DNA of 64,000 bases from Bromus sterilis (Eukaryota > Streptophyta > Magnoliopsida > Poales > Poaceae): positions 289,375,501 to 289,439,500 of the forward strand of contig OX465599.1 in NCBI GenBank assembly GCA_950022295.1. Reading direction: 5' to 3'. Below the pieces are notes generated by a model that did no database searches, was not told the origin of the DNA, and was given only the letters and a program-made list of their open reading frames with translations. The translations under genes and the position numbers were made by a program. Of this stretch, positions 21,388-31,064 are shown in pieces (within the stretch, counting starts at the first letter, position 1; the number at the start of each line of letters is the position of its first letter).

Positions 21388-22873
21388 TCGGGTGTACTTG
21401 GTGCATGACCGTGTCGCTGTCGATGCTGAAGATAGGACCATATTCCTTTGACTCGCTGCGGCTTGCCAATGGGAAGATTTTCTTGTCGACGACCATGACT
21501 ATTTCTCTCAGTTCTTGGTCCGCTCCTAGTGTGTGGGAGATTTTGTGAAAATCGCGGTCGCATTGGTCTGACTTGATGAAGCTTCCGTTGATCGTGAGGA
21601 CTCCTGTTGATCCTAGCATCTTGAGCTTGAGATAGGCGTAGTGTGGTACTGCCATGAACTGCGCAAACGCTGGTCGTCCCAATATGGCGTGGTATTGAGA
21701 TGGCCAGTCGAGCACCTCGAACTCGAGGACGTGCTTGGCGAAATTGCGTCGGTTGCCGAAGACAAACTCAAGCTCGATTGATCCGAGTGATGTTGCTGCT
21801 TCTCCTGGTACTACGCCGTTTAGTACGGTTCCTGACTTCTTCCATACCGATCGAGGGGTCAGCATTTTATGCAGGGTGCTTGCGAAGATGATGTTCATGC
21901 TGCTGCCTCCGTCCATGAAAACCCTATCCATGTCATATCCTCCGATTTGTGCGTCGAGTACGAGAGGCGCGTGTCCTGTTCTTGGTATGTCTGGCGGGTG
22001 GTCACCCTGCGAGAACGTGATGATGGTCTCCGCGTCGTGCAGTCGGTAGGTTTCCACTGGTTTCATGTTCTCGGTTGCTGTAGCCTGCAGGGTGTAGGCG
22101 TCACGCCTCGCTTGTGGCACCCTGCTTTCCTGTATCATGAGCACCTGCCCATGCGGCGGGTTGCGGCGTCCTTCGGGGCTTGGTGGCGGCGATTGCTCGA
22201 GCTCTCGAGCGCGCTTGACTCCTTTGCGTTTTTCGTTCCTGAGGTCATCGGCTAGCTCGTTGAACAAGCGGCATTCTCCCAGGGCGTTGTTGGATCTCAT
22301 GCGCCCCCATTCGTCTTCAAAGTTGTGAATTGTGCAGGGTCCTGCAAGCTGTTCTCTGACCGTCAGTTTGCTTGACCCGCCGTGTCTCTTCCTCCTTGAG
22401 ATTGTGAAGACATGCTCCGGGTGTTCGTAGAATCGGGGGTCTGTTTCGATTCCTCGAATTGTGTCCTTGTGCTTGATGAGGTTGGCCAATTCGTCCGGCC
22501 TTCGCTCTGGGTCGTAGTATTCTCCGACCAGTGTCTCCGAGTCGCTGTCTTGGCTGTCGTTGAGTGCCCGCGTGGCGGTGCGTCGGACGGCCCTTGGCTC
22601 CTCGACTGCGTCGTGCGTCTTGCAGGGTTTGTCCTCGCTTGCAGGGTCGTCGATTCCTCCTTTGGCGGCGATATTCTTGGTTGCTGGTGTCAGGCTCGTA
22701 GCCATCGTCGTGATGCTCGGCGGGTGCCCGGGTGGTGGTGGGCCGTCGAAAGACCTGCGGGTCTCCTGCTGCGCGTTGCGCCTCCTCGAGTGGGACTCCA
22801 GCGTAGGGGTCCCTTGCGGGTCTTCTGGATCGTCGGTTCCTTCGTCGCTGACGCCGTGTTTGGTTGCCTCCAC
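21388..22873 (-). pseudogene. gag: Element A gag remnant and protease, separated from pol by element B
   Basis: The minus-strand product has a charged N-terminal part, a possible degenerate zinc-binding stretch (CTIHNF ... ECRLFNEL), a basic linker (NEKRKGVKRARELEQ), then an aspartic protease with active-site motif VFMDGGSSMNIIF and the later IELEFVFGNRRNFAKHV and AILGRPAFAQF. It continues to the insertion point of B at 21387, beyond which RT follows at 8937. Only about 160 bases separate its start from the primer site, and a second frame (to about 22990) is also open there. I see no capsid-type gag domain (no W-rich helix segment as in B or D), so gag seems to be missing its core. Confidence 0.75.
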
Positions 22874-23035
22874 TGTACTGGGTCTGATACGGTTGCGACT
22901 CGATCAAGACTGCTGGGACAACGAAGATGTTTGCCGTGACATTGAATCCTTCGAGTGGGTCTGGTCCGGCTCTTGCCCTTGAGTTGCGATTTGCTGAAGA
23001 TGGGACCGCCGAGATCGTAATTCCAACCTGTGTAG
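22874..23035 (-). other. Leader and gag N-terminal region of element A
   Basis: Short stretch between primer site and the main frame. A second frame is open from within the LTR to 22317 and is Arg-rich (TRRQRRRNRRSRRPAR), which suggests a frameshift within the gag remnant. Confidence 0.4.
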
Positions 23036-23053
23036 TTCCCACAGACGGCGCCA
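23036..23053 (-). other. Primer binding site of element A
   Basis: The minus strand reads TGGCGCCGTCTGTGGGAA, two bases after the LTR end. Its first nine bases match the tRNA-Asp primer complement and the rest does not. This form is common in Tat-like elements; I do not assign the tRNA. Confidence 0.8.
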
Positions 23054-23055
23054 AT

Positions 23056-23483
23056 TGTCGGGGATCGGCCCCGGCAAATCCCATGGTTAGGGACCCTGGG
23101 CTAGTTGGAGAGGACACAGGTTGGACGATAAGCTCGTCGGCAAACAGGAGGATACACTTCCTGCTCCATATATTGATTGTGGAGAAGTCACAGGGGATGC
23201 CAAGGCAGATGCGCTCTAGGCTAGGGTTACAGGCGATGTCTCCCTCCTCTGCGTTGCCCCTCCTGGCCTTTATATAGTAGACCAGGTCTCGGGGAATCAA
23301 TCTACAATTACAGGTAATCTAACCCTAGCTTGTACGACAAGTCCCTGCACCTTCCTTGTCAGTCGAGGACTCCCAATGTCGGTGCCATCTAGCGGGCCAA
23401 GGTGAATCCGGCAGTAGCTCCGTGGGCCTTCAATGACACTGGGTAGGCCCATTAGTAGGAGTCGTGGGGTCACCCACTCGTCA
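23056..23483 (-). repeat. 5' LTR of element A
   Basis: 428 bp, TGTCGGGGAT to CACCCACTCGTCA on the plus strand, beside the primer site and followed by the GGGGG target duplication. It matches 1742-2169. Confidence 0.9.
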
Positions 23484-23845
23484 GGGGGCATCGAGGGGAC
23501 CCACGAGGCAGTCAGGAGGGTCCCTGGCGCGACCCAGGGTGGGGCCGCGCCACCTGCCCTCCTGGCTGCCTGGTGGTGGCCCCCCTTCCATCACTTGATG
23601 ATTCTGGAAGCTTCTGTTGTGCTGATTTTTTATACATTTTCCCGGAATTTTTGGAGCACTTTTAATGGCCGAAAAACCTGAAATACAAAAACAGCAGAAA
23701 ACAGAAACTGGCAACTCGGTGCACTGAGTTAATAGGTTAGTCCAAATAGGTTCAAAAGTGTATGAAAGTTCAAGAAAAACATGGCAAAGTCACACAAAAC
23801 ATGCATGGAGCAAGCAGAAATTATAGATATGTTTGGGACATATCA
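23484..23845 (-). repeat. 5' LTR of element Z, second part
   Basis: Continuation of the Z LTR beyond A. On the minus strand it begins TGATATGTCCC at 23845. The next five bases outward, ACGCG (23846-23850), should be one copy of Z's target duplication; the other copy is outside the window. No gene is in it. Confidence 0.7.
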
Positions 23846-26177
23846 ACGCGCCAAAGAGGACTTGTCAGTATACCAAGAAAAGGTAGACCCGGCAGAGCCC
23901 ACAAGCATGAAGAAACCGACTCCCGACAACAACCCCAAGTTCCAACCGGCTCAGGATACAAAGAAGGTTGACTTTGTCCCTGGTGATTCTTCTCAACAGT
24001 TCATCATGGGGACAGATTTATCCGATAAATAGGAAAGCGTGCTCATCGAGTTCCTCCGTGAGAATCGGGACATCTTCGCATGGAAACCCTCTGATATGCC
24101 AGGTGTCCTGAGGGAACTCGCTGAGCACCACCTAAACATAGATCCAATACTGAAGCCGGTCAAGCAATTCCTTCGCCGTTTCAACGACGAAAGGAGAAAC
24201 TCTATTGGGGAAGAGATAGCCCGGCTCCTTGCCGCCGGGTTCATCATGGAAGTCATCTATCCAGAATGCTCGCAAACCCAATCCTCGTTTTGAAAAATAA
24301 TGGGACCTAGCGCATGTGCATCAACTACACAGACTTAAACAAGGCCTGCCCGAAGGATCCCTTCGCGCTGCCTCGTATTGACCAGATCATAGACTCGACT
24401 GCGGGATGTGAGCTCCTATTTTTCCTTGACGCCTACTCTGGTTATCACCAGATCAAGATGGCCCTTGAGGATCAAGAAAAAACGGCTTTCATCACTCCCT
24501 TCGGGATCTACTTTTACACTTCCATGCCTTTTGGCCTTAAGAATGCGGGAGCCACATATCAGCGAACAGTGCAGAGTTGCCTCAAAGAGAAGATTGGGCG
24601 CAACATGCATGCTTATGTGAATGATATAGTGATCAAATCCCAATTTCCGACTCACTCATCGGTGACTTACGGGAAACCTTCATAAATCTGCGCAAGTACC
24701 AGATGAAGCTAAACCCGGCCAAATGCACCTTTGGGGTACCTGCAGGTAAGCTCCTTGGATACATAATATCAGAGAGAGGTATCGAGGCAAACCCAGAGAA
24801 AATCAACGCTATCATGACTCTTCAGAAGACGGCCTCAGTAAAGGGAGTCCAACGACTCACAGGATGTGTAGCCGCTCTGAGTCGGTTTATAAGCCAGCTC
24901 GGTGAAAAGGCAATCCCCCTGTATCGACTTCTGAGGAAATCAGAAACATTTGTCTGGGATGATGAAGCCGATCAGGCCCTAGAGTCATTGAAGAAGAAAC
25001 TATCCCAGGCTCCAATCCTGGCGGCTCCCAAGCCAAAGGAACCTATGTTACTTTATATCTCAGCCAACAATCGAGCAGTCATCGCCGTGGCTGTTGTTGA
25101 GCGTATGGGAGCCGGCAAAGAGCACCCCCTGCAAAGACCAGTTTATTACGTTAGTGAGGTTTTGACTTTATTGAAGCAACGTTATCCTCACTGGCAGAAA
25201 TTGGTTCTTGGTGTATTCATGGCGAGTCGGAAACTTAAACACTACTTTCAGGAGCACCTCATAACTGTAGCCAGCTCAGCACCACTTGCAGATATCATCC
25301 TAAACCGAGAAGGATTGCAAAGTGGGCCATCGAGTTGGGGGCTTATCACATCAAATACAAGCCTCGAACGGCCATCAAATCCCAGGCGTTATCCGACTTC
25401 ATCAATGACTGGACAGAAATCCAAACATTTCCGGAGAAGCTAGTCACCAAATATTGGACGATGCACATCGATGGAAGCCGGCATCTCCAAGGGTCAGGAG
25501 CCGGCGTGGTCCTTACCTCACCTAAAGGGGGAAAATTCTGTTATGTTCTGCAGCTGCAGTTCACCTGCACCAACAATGCAGCAGAATACGAAGCCTTACT
25601 TCATGGGCTTCGACTGGATCGTGAAATGAACATAAGTTGGATCCAATTCTATGGCGACTCTGATCTTGTTTCTCAACAAGTGTCAGGAAAATGGGATTCC
25701 AAGAATCCCATAATGGCAGCTTATCGACGAGAAGTGCAAAGACAAGCCGGATTTTTCGTTGGATACCAAGTGGATCATGTGGACCGTAGGGAAAACGAAG
25801 CAGCAGATGCTCTGTCCCGACTCGGCTCTCACTGAAAGCCGGTCCCTCCAAACATATTCCTGGATGTTCTAACAAAATTGTCTGTACAACCACCAACGGA
25901 GCAAGACATAGCAGAGCCAGATCCAGAGCCGTCTTTGGTTGTTGCAATTCATGTTACACCCTCATGGTTCGTACCTTACTTGGATTACAAGACTCGACGA
26001 ATCCTTCCTCAAGATGAGACGTTGGCCAAACAAATCATCAGGAGAAGCCAATCCTTTGTACTCATCAATGGTGAGTTACATCGGAGGAGTGTTGCAGATG
26101 TTTTTCAGAGATGTGTCTCACAAAAATAAGGTAGAGCCATCCTCAACGAAATACACTCTGGAGATTGCAGACACCAT
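23846..26177 (+). pseudogene. pol: Element Y: decayed Tat-like pol fragment (RT, RNase H, second RNase H, integrase start)
   Basis: The fragment reads ...ENRDIFAWKPSDMPG, then RT (CINYTDLNKACPKDPFALP, FLDAYSGYHQIKM, MPFGLKNAGATYQR and a mutated catalytic box YVNDIVIKS). It continues with RNase H (PLADIIL...), a second RNase H (MHIDGSRHLQGSGAGVVL, NNAAEYEALLHGL, FYGDSDLVSQQVSG, ENEAADALSRLGSH) and the first part of an integrase zinc finger (EIHSGDCRHH). Breaks: a stop at 24030-24032, frameshifts near 24265, 24645 and 25320, and stops at 25833-25835 and 26127-26129. The first catalytic Asp of YVDD is Asn. Both ends are lost, the left to Z and the right to a junction with D. It resembles A but is clearly older. 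Confidence 0.82.
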
Positions 26178-28566
26178 GGAGAAAATAAGCTATCCAAATA
26201 TCCAACTTTCAACCATGTTTGAGTTGAATTTAAAATGTGATCAGTAGCATTTTCTATTTGATTTAAATGGAATTAAATCAAATTCATTTCAAATACTTTT
26301 GCAACTTGAACCATAGCAACATGCTACATTTCAATTACACATCAGAGTCTTATCATACACATTTCAAAATGGGTTAACTTGATCAAACAATGTCATTTTT
26401 AACTTGGATAAATTTGAACACAAATTGGAGTTTGAATTTGCAATTCAATTTGCAATATACTCCATTTAAATGGAATTGATTCACACATCAAAGAATATAC
26501 ATCAAGTTTCAACCTTCAACCATGTGATTGTGCATTGTATTTACTTTGCTACCTTGTTTGTTGTTTGTCGAGTAGAGGTGGAACCGGAACAGGAGGCTGC
26601 CCCCTTCGTTGAAGACCCCGAACCCGAACCTCGTCAGCAAGGCAAGCAAACCCCCATTGATCATGTCGATAAAATCCCACTTCCCTCTCATGTCTCGCTT
26701 ATGCATTGTATAGGATGATTACCATGCTACGTTTCTACCGCATAGATGAACCCATTCCTTTGCATGACCTATCATTTGTCACAGTAGTAAGCAAACCACA
26801 ATCCTAGCAAATGTAGGAGTTGATTGATATCATGTGGCCCCTGCAATTGTTACTGCTTATTGCATCCTTAGAGTGATACCATGATGTTATTGTTATGTGA
26901 GTCGGGATGGTAGTGATCATGATGATGATGGTGGAAAAGTGTTGGTGAATCTACCCTAATACAAGGTGAACGATGAGAGGCTGTGTAGGAGTACACGGTG
27001 GGTTGTCTCGTTGAACACCGCCCTAAGTCCGAGTTCTTGTGTGGTGATCCAAGATGAAGAGTACAACCACACATTGGGCTCACTGACCCATCTCAACTTA
27101 TTAACTCATCCCTTTCGATGTCCAGATGTCGCAATAGTTCGGAGTTCTGGTAGGTCTGTGGCCTGGCTGCTAAGTGAGAGAACGGCTCACCCGAGACCGG
27201 CTTACGCACCACGCACACATCACCTGGGTCCACTTCGGTAAACCGGCCGGGTTCACGATAGTGGTAGCCAACCCAGGTAGGCGGCTTTCTCGGACTAGAT
27301 CGGCTATGAGGTAACAGTTGTGGTGAGCATCCTCGCTGACACCCCTTGAATGGTGTCGAGTACAAAGGAGGTAACAGATGATCATGTGTGTGTAGCGGTA
27401 CACCCCTGCAGGGTTAACAAAACTATTCGAATAGCCGTGTCCGCGGTTATGGACTTCTTGGAAATCTTAGCTTGATTATTAGATAACTTGAACCGGATAC
27501 TTCTAAAACACACCAAGATAAGTGTGAGTGCTACGGCGTGCTTTCTAATGGGGAAGTCGAGGAAGGCACCATAGTGGTGTAATTGGTTGGAGAAAGTAGT
27601 GGACTCGTGTACTCTTCTTACCTCAAGTCTGGTACTCGTAGTTCAGGACTAGCCAAGTCAAAGCTGGCACTTCTGCAAGTGAAACCCCACCTTCCTTTAC
27701 CTTGATACATGTGCATGAGTAGTATAGCTCCTACGTAAGTCTTGCTGAGTACGAATTTGTACTCACGTTTGCTTATTCTATGTTTTAGATGAACCCACTG
27801 ACCCCGAAGGTGGCTTCTTCATCGAGCTCGACGACTGAAGATCAAGCTAGTCTAGTCCCAGTCAGACGACTGGTTCCCTCGTGGAGGGCTTGTGTTTAAA
27901 TAAGGCTTCTTAAGCCATTTGTTAAACTTGTTTGTACTCAGACATACTTTTCTTCCGCTTGTTGTTGTAATGTTGGATCACATGCTTGTGATCTTTGTGT
28001 GCACTCTGTGAGAGTTATCAATAAAATGTATACTTTGTAGAGAATTGCAATGATACCTACTGTTCATACAAGGCATGGGTGCTGCGTGTATGTTTATAAC
28101 ATGCATGTCTTTGTATGGGTTTTCGAGACCTTAGTTGTGATCTGGATGGAGGTCTTTCATACACCAAGTGGCCCTTAGATGTGCGCAGCTTGGGGCATCG
28201 TGATGCGATTGCTCGAGACTCTGTCTCGTGCACACTTTGTGGTATGATCGAGCCCGCCCTAGACCCCGACTAAGTGATCGGGCTGGAGTAAGTCTATGTA
28301 AGAGTTATGAGATAGTCGATAGTATGGTTGAGGCGACTTGTCTTTGAATATGGGAGTTCATCACCCATATCATTAGACTAGTGTGCGGATGATGAGGACC
28401 CATCTAAGTTGATCATCCGGCCTGGATGGGATGCCCCTCACGTACGATGCTTTCCAAGAACGTTCTGTGATTGGCCTTGTCTGCTTAGACAAGTGGGTAC
28501 GGTTCTCGGCTCTCCATATGACTATGTCGTAGCTGGACTTGCATACGCTAACCCCGGGTCCCGATA
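26178..28566 (+). repeat. 5' LTR of element D, first ~1.65 kb missing
   Basis: It matches the reverse of N3's LTRs from GGAGAAAATAAGCTATCC onward. It ends CCCGATA where the others end CCCGACA (C to T). It includes the variant inverted repeat at 28214-28228. The GC-rich part and promoter are in the missing section, so this copy probably lacks a promoter of its own. No gene is in it. Confidence 0.85.
28214..28228 (+). other. Conserved LTR inverted repeat, variant form
   Basis: CGAGAC TCT GTCTCG. In B, N1 and N3 the arms are CGTGAC/GTCACG. Both partners of one base pair have changed. Confidence 0.6.
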
Positions 28567-28570
28567 GACT

Positions 28571-28582
28571 TGGTATCAGAGC
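28571..28582 (+). other. Primer binding site of element D (tRNA-iMet)
   Basis: TGGTATCAGAGC, four bases after the LTR end. Confidence 0.9.
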
Positions 28583-28989
28583 AGGACTGACTGTAGGACT
28601 AGCAGCCTTGGCCGAAGTCGAGTCTAGCTTGCTATAGTTATATAGTTGCTCTGGGTATATAAGGGAACAACGTAAGGCTTCTTTTTTTTCTCCTTACCCC
28701 CTTCGTTCTGAGTTCTCAGTCACCCTCATCTTGTTCTATGGGAAGATATGACTAGGATCTCCTCTGTCTGATTAGAACATCTCATTGTTTGCTTCCTTGT
28801 AGCCGTAGGAAAGTTGTGATCGGTTTTTTAGAGTGGTTGGGCTTCCTGATTTCTTACGTCGTATGTAAGTGCTGTCTCCATGTTGTAAGAAATTGTCTTT
28901 TCTTGCAATTACAACCGTTATGCTGTCCGAGTCATTCCAGGTTTATCTCATAATCTGATGCATTTGCAAACTCCTTCTTTCTGTTTCAG
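28583..28989 (+). other. Leader of element D with a candidate 125-nt intron
   Basis: No ORF of note. GTAAGT at 28865-28870 is a consensus donor, also present in the N1 and N3 leaders. A pyrimidine run CTCCTTCTTTCTGTTTCAG (28971-28989) is a good acceptor directly before the open part of the extra ORF. Confidence 0.45.
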
Positions 28990-29021
28990 CTGGCAGATCT
29001 TCCCCTCGGCAGATTGTTCGT

Positions 29022-29768
29022 TTGACCAGGTGCCTCGGTGTGCGTGGCCATCCCACCACGTTGATCGAGATGATGTCCTTTGTGGGATATCAATGGTATC
29101 CTGAGTACACCGTCGAGGAGCAGTTCCACGACTTCAACCAGACCCAGTTCCACTGCATTGTTAGGATCTACCCGCACTACAATGGAGTCACTCAGCCTAT
29201 CCACTTTGGACATGGCATTGGCATTACTGAGAACATGGCTGTGCAGGATGCTGCATACTCATGTATTACCCTGCTGAGAGAGGAGCACACTATGCTGAGA
29301 GAGACATCGTTCCGCTATATCCCTGCTGCACTTCCAGGAGAAGAGGGATATTACACCGGACTCTACTCAGACCACTCTGCAGAGGATCCAGTACTTCAGA
29401 TGACTGCTAGGTTTGCTTGTGATCGAGATCGTGATGCCCGCGCTCTCCGTTTTGAGCTTCACGCCACCCGTGTTCGTCTGCATCGAGCACTGACACTCTT
29501 GGCACCCTTCGTGAGTGTTGGATCAGTCGAGTATGATGCTATCTACCTTGTGAGGACGCAGATGCCTTCTCGAGTTGCTTGGCCCGAGATTGCAGGCATT
29601 TTTCCACCGCGTGGTCCTCCACTTCCACCCTACGCTGAACCTAGGCCCCATCCTTGCCCAAATGGATATCAGGGTCCACAGGCCTCCGTGTTTTCCGATG
29701 GTCACCTTCAGCTACCAGGATACGCGGGTAAATTTTACGAGGACTACCATGGAGATGGAGATGAGTGA
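29022..29768 (+). CDS. Extra ORF of element D: dsRNA-binding-like protein of unknown function
   Basis: The frame is open from 28959; the first ATG is at 29070, and the listed start is a TTG. A spliced start after the acceptor at 28989 is also possible. The product is up to 248 codons and uninterrupted, unlike the stop-ridden pol of the same element. About residues 12-77 follow the alpha-beta-beta-beta-alpha order of a double-stranded-RNA-binding domain: helix TTLIEMMSFVGYQ, strand PEYTVEEQFHDF, strand FHCIVRIYPHY, turn FGHGIGIT, helix AVQDAAYSCITLLREE. The usual KKxAK lysines are absent, so RNA binding is uncertain. The C-terminal third is Pro-rich (PPRGPPLPPYAEPRPHP) and acidic at the end (YEDYHGDGDE). 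It lies between primer site and gag; B, N1 and N3 lack it. The dsRNA-binding call is my pattern match and has not been confirmed by a search. Confidence 0.6.
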   Translation: MTRCLGVRGHPTTLIEMMSFVGYQWYPEYTVEEQFHDFNQTQFHCIVRIYPHYNGVTQPIHFGHGIGITENMAVQDAAYSCITLLREEHTMLRETSFRYIPAALPGEEGYYTGLYSDHSAEDPVLQMTARFACDRDRDARALRFELHATRVRLHRALTLLAPFVSVGSVEYDAIYLVRTQMPSRVAWPEIAGIFPPRGPPLPPYAEPRPHPCPNGYQGPQASVFSDGHLQLPGYAGKFYEDYHGDGDE

Positions 29769-30101
29769 GACCGCCTGTGGTCTTACTTTAGTGAGGATGT
29801 AGTAGTATCTTAGTATATTGTACGCAAGGTGTTCTAAGTTCCAGAGGCTTAGATAAATAATTTATAGGAAGTCAGAGTGCCTCTGAAGGATGTATCATCT
29901 TCATCACGTTTGTATTAGCTTGGTGCTTGTACTAAAACGATGTATGGTTTGTATGACATCTTGTGAATATATGGCTTGTATGCTTTTATCACCATGTTGT
30001 CAAGATGATTACTTCCTTCGCTCTGTAATCCTTCCAGTACTTCAATACCTTGATTAGACTCTTCAAATCAACTCTGTTCGACTTTGGTTTTCACCTTCAG
30101 G
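29769..30101 (+). other. Spacer between the extra ORF and gag of element D
   Basis: AT-rich, without a credible ORF; AATAAT at 29858-29863 is the nearest thing to a poly(A) signal. It ends in TTTTCACCTTCAG (30088-30100), a likely 3' splice site one base before the gag ATG. Confidence 0.5.
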
Positions 30102-31064
30102 ATGTCTCAAGGAACCCGTGGCCAGCTTGGTCGTAACCAGGGTCGTGGGAATGAACAGGAGGAAGGCAACCTTCCACCCCCACCCACGATGGCTCAGGTT
30201 CTGATGGAGGTTGAGAGGAACCGCCGAGACTCTCACCATTTGCTGGAGGTTATTGCCCGCAACACCACTCAGCAGCGCAACGAGTTGGTGTCTCTGAACG
30301 ACTTCATCCGGCTTCATCCCCCGGTTTTCAGTTACTCCATCGAGCCCCTTGACGCCGATGACTGGCTTCGAAGCATCGAGACGAAGCTCCAGGCAAGCCA
30401 TGTTGTAGATCGCGACAAGGTCAGCTATGCCACTTACCACCTCGAGGGTACAGCTAGCTCTTGGTGGGAGAACTTCCTGAACATGCGTCCCGTTGGACCG
30501 CCCGCATCTTGGGATGAATTCTGCACTTCCTTCCGTGAGCACCACATTCCTAAGGGTCTTATGGACCGCAAGCGTGAGGAGTTCTGCAACCTCACCCAAG
30601 GAAGAAGGAATGTTGATGAGTTTAGCCGTGAGTTCAACCGACTGGCTCGTTATGCTACTGAAGAAGTCTCCACCGACGCAAAGAAGCAAGAGAGGTTCTG
30701 TCGTGGACTCAATTCTAGACTCCGTCCTGAGCTCAACCTACATGACTTTGCAACATTCCAGGTCCTTGTCAACAAGGCCATCAAGGCAGAGGACATGAAC
30801 ACTCCCAATGACTTCCGCAAACACCCTAGAGATGATGGATCATCCAGTTCCGGCTCTCAGAAGTGCAAGATCTGGATCCCCAACAGTATGTTCCGCCAGA
30901 ACAACCCACCGAGGCCATCCTATGTGGCGCCTCATCCACCAGCTCAGTTCCACCCAGCTCCACCAAACAACCCAGCTCCACGCACTGTCTTTGGAGCCTG
31001 TTACAAGTGTGGTCAGGCAGGCCACTACTCCCGTGAGTGTCCCCAGAACCAGTTCCAGAATTAG
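30102..31064 (+). CDS. gag: Element D gag
   Basis: The ATG at 30102 follows CTTCAGG, the same arrangement as in B. About 320 residues: a basic, Gly/Gln-rich N-terminus (GTRGQLGRNQGRGNEQ), then the gag domain (PLDADDWLRSIETKLQ, GTASSWWENFLNM, FREHHIPKGLMDRKREE, EFNRLARYATEEVS), a Ser/Pro-rich linker, and a CCHC zinc knuckle CYKCGQAGHYSRECP near the end. Gag assembles the particle and the knuckle binds the element RNA. The frame stops at TAG 31062-31064, then continues open into the protease; in the family gag and pol read as one frame, so this TAG is probably CAG to TAG. Confidence 0.88.
   Translation: MSQGTRGQLGRNQGRGNEQEEGNLPPPPTMAQVLMEVERNRRDSHHLLEVIARNTTQQRNELVSLNDFIRLHPPVFSYSIEPLDADDWLRSIETKLQASHVVDRDKVSYATYHLEGTASSWWENFLNMRPVGPPASWDEFCTSFREHHIPKGLMDRKREEFCNLTQGRRNVDEFSREFNRLARYATEEVSTDAKKQERFCRGLNSRLRPELNLHDFATFQVLVNKAIKAEDMNTPNDFRKHPRDDGSSSSGSQKCKIWIPNSMFRQNNPPRPSYVAPHPPAQFHPAPPNNPAPRTVFGACYKCGQAGHYSRECPQNQFQN

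Larger units (their letters stand above)
1742..23483 (-). mobile_element. Element A: Tat-like Ty3/gypsy retrotransposon, interrupted by element B
   Basis: The element is bounded by two 428-bp LTRs (1742-2169 and 23056-23483) and the 5-bp target duplication GGGGG (1737-1741, 23484-23488). It sits in the LTR of Z. Net length without B is about 9.3 kb. Order on the minus strand: 5' LTR, primer site, gag remnant and protease, RT, RNase H, a second (archaeal-type) RNase H, integrase, tandem repeat, antisense gene, polypurine tract, 3' LTR. The second RNase H, the long 3' region and the antisense ORF are known for the Tat lineage. I count about six differences between the LTRs (about 1.4%), so insertion was recent on the usual grass LTR clock. 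The capsid part of gag is not visible. Confidence 0.85.

Noticed and set aside
1742..23483. Reading 1742-2169 and 23056-23483 as two solo LTRs
   Set aside because: Primer site, polypurine tract and coding order between them and the shared GGGGG duplication show one element.
29022..29768. The extra ORF as a captured host gene piece
   Set aside because: No host homologue is recognised and I cannot search. Its place between element leader and gag and its own acceptor fit an element gene better. The possibility remains open.
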